This document shows positions 6,191-7,410 of a DNA stretch of 7,410 nt, one piece after another. Origin of the DNA: Hyphomicrobium_A sp039933175 (GTDB taxonomy: Bacteria; Pseudomonadota; Alphaproteobacteria; Rhizobiales; Hyphomicrobiaceae). The notes under the pieces are model-generated. The model ran no database searches, was not told the DNA's origin, and was given only the letters and a program-made list of their open reading frames with translations. The stretch's first letter is position 1; each line of letters opens with the position of its first letter. A program made the position numbers and the translations under genes. The stretch spans positions 1 through 7,410 of the forward strand of contig JBDTOR010000129.1 in NCBI GenBank assembly GCA_039933175.1. Reading direction: 5' to 3'.

Positions 6191-7207
6191 TCATGGCGTG
6201 AGCCACTTGTACCATGGCACGGACGGCTCTTTGTTTGAAGCTTTGGCGGCGGCAGGCTGTTGAGAATTGGAGCCGGATGTGACGGTTGGGTTGGCCCACG
6301 GCAACGCTTCGCTGGCCGCGCCGCTGCCCGACCAGGTGACGGCGCGTGAGGCCATGGGCTCCTTGGCGGCGGTTACGCTGCGATGCGCAATCAGCCGTTC
6401 GGCCTGGGCGTCATATTCGGGAAGCGTGGGCGCCGTCGCTTTCGGCACGAGGTGGACGACCTTGAAGCCACGCTTCTTGAGCTCGGCGAGGATGCTGGAC
6501 AGCGCGTGTGCCGTCGACGGCTGGATATCGTGGAACAGCAGGATGCCCTTGCGGGCGCCGGCCAGCTGCGATAGCACCGTCCGCTTCACGGCTTCGCCGT
6601 CGCGGGTGCGGAAATCGCGCGAGTCGACGTCAATCGTGAAGCTCGCGACGTTGCGCGTCCTGAGATAGGCCATCGCCGCCGCGGTGGGCCGCAGGTACGG
6701 GAAGCGGAAGAACGGCGCCGGCTGCCCCTGCAGCGCCTGCGCCACCGCGCTGAACCCCAGCTCGATCTCGTCCTTCGCCTTATCGGGGGCGAGACCCTGC
6801 AGCTTGGCGTGCGACCAGGTGTGCGCGCCGACCGTATGCCCCCGGCTCGCCACCTCACGCACCATATCCGGGTCCGCCACAGCCATGCGGCCGACCATGA
6901 AGAACGTCGCCTTGGTGCAGTGCTCGTCCAGGGCCTTGAGGACGGCGCGCGTATAGGGGCGCAGGGGACCGTCATCGAAGGTCAGTACCACCTCGCCGTC
7001 GTGCAGGAAGTCGTAGCCGCCGCTGTTGACGCGCCCGAACAGCGGTCCCCCGGCGGTATCGACCTCGACCATGCGCGACAGGCCGAGGACTTTGTCGTTG
7101 GTGGCGCAGGCGGCGACGGCGGGTGTGTCAGGGGCGGCGCGCGCGATCATGCCGCCGCCGAGCAGCAAGCACGCGCAGACCGCTGATAACGCTCCTAGAC
7201 GCCGCAT
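6191..7207 (-). CDS. secreted NodB-type polysaccharide deacetylase, upstream paralog
   Basis: From ATG 7207 this encodes 338 residues of a carbohydrate esterase family 4 enzyme. The frame extends to a TTG at 7240. ATG 7207 puts MRRL and a Sec signal peptide (cleavage near ARA, residues 22-24) at the N-terminus as in the downstream paralog, although neither start has a clear ribosome site. Catalytic residues are complete: TFDDGP (76-81; Asp78, Asp79), HTWSH (His129, His133), RFPY (168-171), Asp193/Asp195/Asp198 and LFHDI (His226, Asp227). The mature cysteines, 34 and 97, match those of the paralog. The C-terminus is shorter and differently composed (Ser/Ala/Pro, ending WYKWLTP), so the pair shares a core but not a tail. 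It is the first gene of the likely two-gene operon and sits behind a leader with a strong inverted repeat. Confidence 0.88.
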   Translation of the reverse strand: MRRLGALSAVCACLLLGGGMIARAAPDTPAVAACATNDKVLGLSRMVEVDTAGGPLFGRVNSGGYDFLHDGEVVLTFDDGPLRPYTRAVLKALDEHCTKATFFMVGRMAVADPDMVREVASRGHTVGAHTWSHAKLQGLAPDKAKDEIELGFSAVAQALQGQPAPFFRFPYLRPTAAAMAYLRTRNVASFTIDVDSRDFRTRDGEAVKRTVLSQLAGARKGILLFHDIQPSTAHALSSILAELKKRGFKVVHLVPKATAPTLPEYDAQAERLIAHRSVTAAKEPMASRAVTWSGSGAASEALPWANPTVTSGSNSQQPAAAKASNKEPSVPWYKWLTP

Positions 7208-7341
7208 TTGCCCATTCCGCTTAACTTGGATTAGCCGCAACGCGTGCGCCGCGCGTCACCCCGCAACGCTCCATCTAAGTAGAGCCGAAGAGCTAAAATT
7301 CTCTGTAAATCTTTTCCCTTTGGGGACAACTTTCCCGCGTT

Positions 7342-7374
7342 GTTGCATCGCGGCACCAGACTGCGCGATGCAAC
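7342..7374. repeat. perfect 11-bp inverted repeat, possible operator or hairpin
   Basis: GTTGCATCGCG (7342-7352) and CGCGATGCAAC (7364-7374) are perfect inverted copies around an 11-bp spacer, with arm centres 22 bp apart, about two helical turns. If three bases (TTG, 7340-7342) are bulged out, CGCG at 7336-7339 also pairs with CGCG at 7374-7377, giving 14 bp. No T run follows on either strand, so it is not an ordinary intrinsic terminator. It lies about 135 bp upstream of ATG 7207 on the minus strand. Confidence 0.75.
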
Positions 7375-7394
7375 GCGACGTGCTAAGCCATGGT

Positions 7395-7410
7395 CATCAC
7401 TCGCGTGATG
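7395..7410. repeat. 6-bp inverted repeat at the window edge
   Basis: CATCAC (7395-7400) and GTGATG (7405-7410) are perfect inverted copies with a 4-bp spacer. The window ends at its last base, so the repeat may be longer than seen. It lies 21 bp beyond the larger inverted repeat and overlaps a possible ATG at 7390. Confidence 0.45.

Larger units (their letters stand above)
7208..7410. other. non-coding leader upstream of the deacetylase operon
   Basis: No convincing gene lies here. An AT-rich island at about 7283-7320 stands out from the GC-rich surroundings and is the likeliest place for the operon promoter, but I could not find a well-spaced -35/-10 pair. A minus-strand frame stays open from 7410 to about 7232, but its codons lack the G/C third-position bias of the real genes. 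Confidence 0.5.

Noticed and set aside
7136..7207. Lipoprotein signal in the upstream deacetylase (VCAC in the signal region)
   Set aside because: Residues before either cysteine do not fit the lipobox pattern, while a Sec type I site (ARA) follows the hydrophobic core.
7221..7234. CtrA-like site TTAA-N6-TTAG
   Set aside because: The CtrA consensus is TTAA-N7-TTAA. Both the spacing and the last base are off, and it lies within the leader very close to ATG 7207.
7232..7410. Minus-strand open frame running in from the window edge
   Set aside because: Codons lack the G/C third-position bias (several TTA, AAA and AGA), no motif is visible, and the frame crosses the strong inverted repeat.

Overview
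The window is GC-rich (roughly two thirds G+C by eye). Its protein families point to an alphaproteobacterium, most likely of the Hyphomicrobiales. The main clues are an OmpA-like protein with an N-terminal BON-like segment and the helix-hairpin-helix module that alphaproteobacteria also attach to NuoE and ribosomal protein L21. This assignment rests on family recall, not on a search. There are no rRNAs, tRNAs, insertion sequences, CRISPR arrays or phage genes, so it reads as chromosomal core or near-core sequence.

Layout. (1) Bases 1-198 are the 3' end of an unrecognised gene on the + strand. (2) Bases 199-390 hold a good sigma70-type promoter (246-274) and a leader of about 110 nt. (3) Bases 391-3329 look like an envelope operon on the + strand. 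It contains an inner-membrane-anchored OmpA/BON protein with a long Pro/Ala linker, a 32-residue one-helix membrane peptide that overlaps the end of the OmpA gene, and a membrane-anchored protein with three copies of the helix-hairpin-helix module. (4) Bases 3412-4971 encode a two-domain kinase-like protein: an aminoglycoside-phosphotransferase-like N-terminal half and a P-loop kinase C-terminal half. (5) On the - strand, 7207-4987 carries two tandem paralogous secreted NodB-type polysaccharide deacetylases, which meet the kinase gene tail to tail with 15 bp between stops. (6) Bases 7208-7410 are a non-coding leader with a strong hairpin-forming inverted repeat (7342-7374) and a second inverted repeat at the window edge.

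How the parts may work together. Most of the window is about the cell envelope. The OmpA domain keeps the Asp/Arg pair that binds peptidoglycan, and the two deacetylases keep the full metal and catalytic set for removing acetyl groups from a periplasmic glycan. By the positive-inside rule the OmpA protein faces the periplasm, whereas the triple helix-hairpin-helix protein and the small peptide should place their C-termini in the cytoplasm. The three-gene operon could therefore form a bridge from peptidoglycan across the inner membrane to a cytoplasmic, possibly nucleic-acid-binding, scaffold. That is an inference and is the most interesting lead here. Two start sites were moved from the longest open frame: the triple-module protein starts at ATG 1893, not TTG 1884, and the upstream deacetylase starts at ATG 7207, not TTG 7240.
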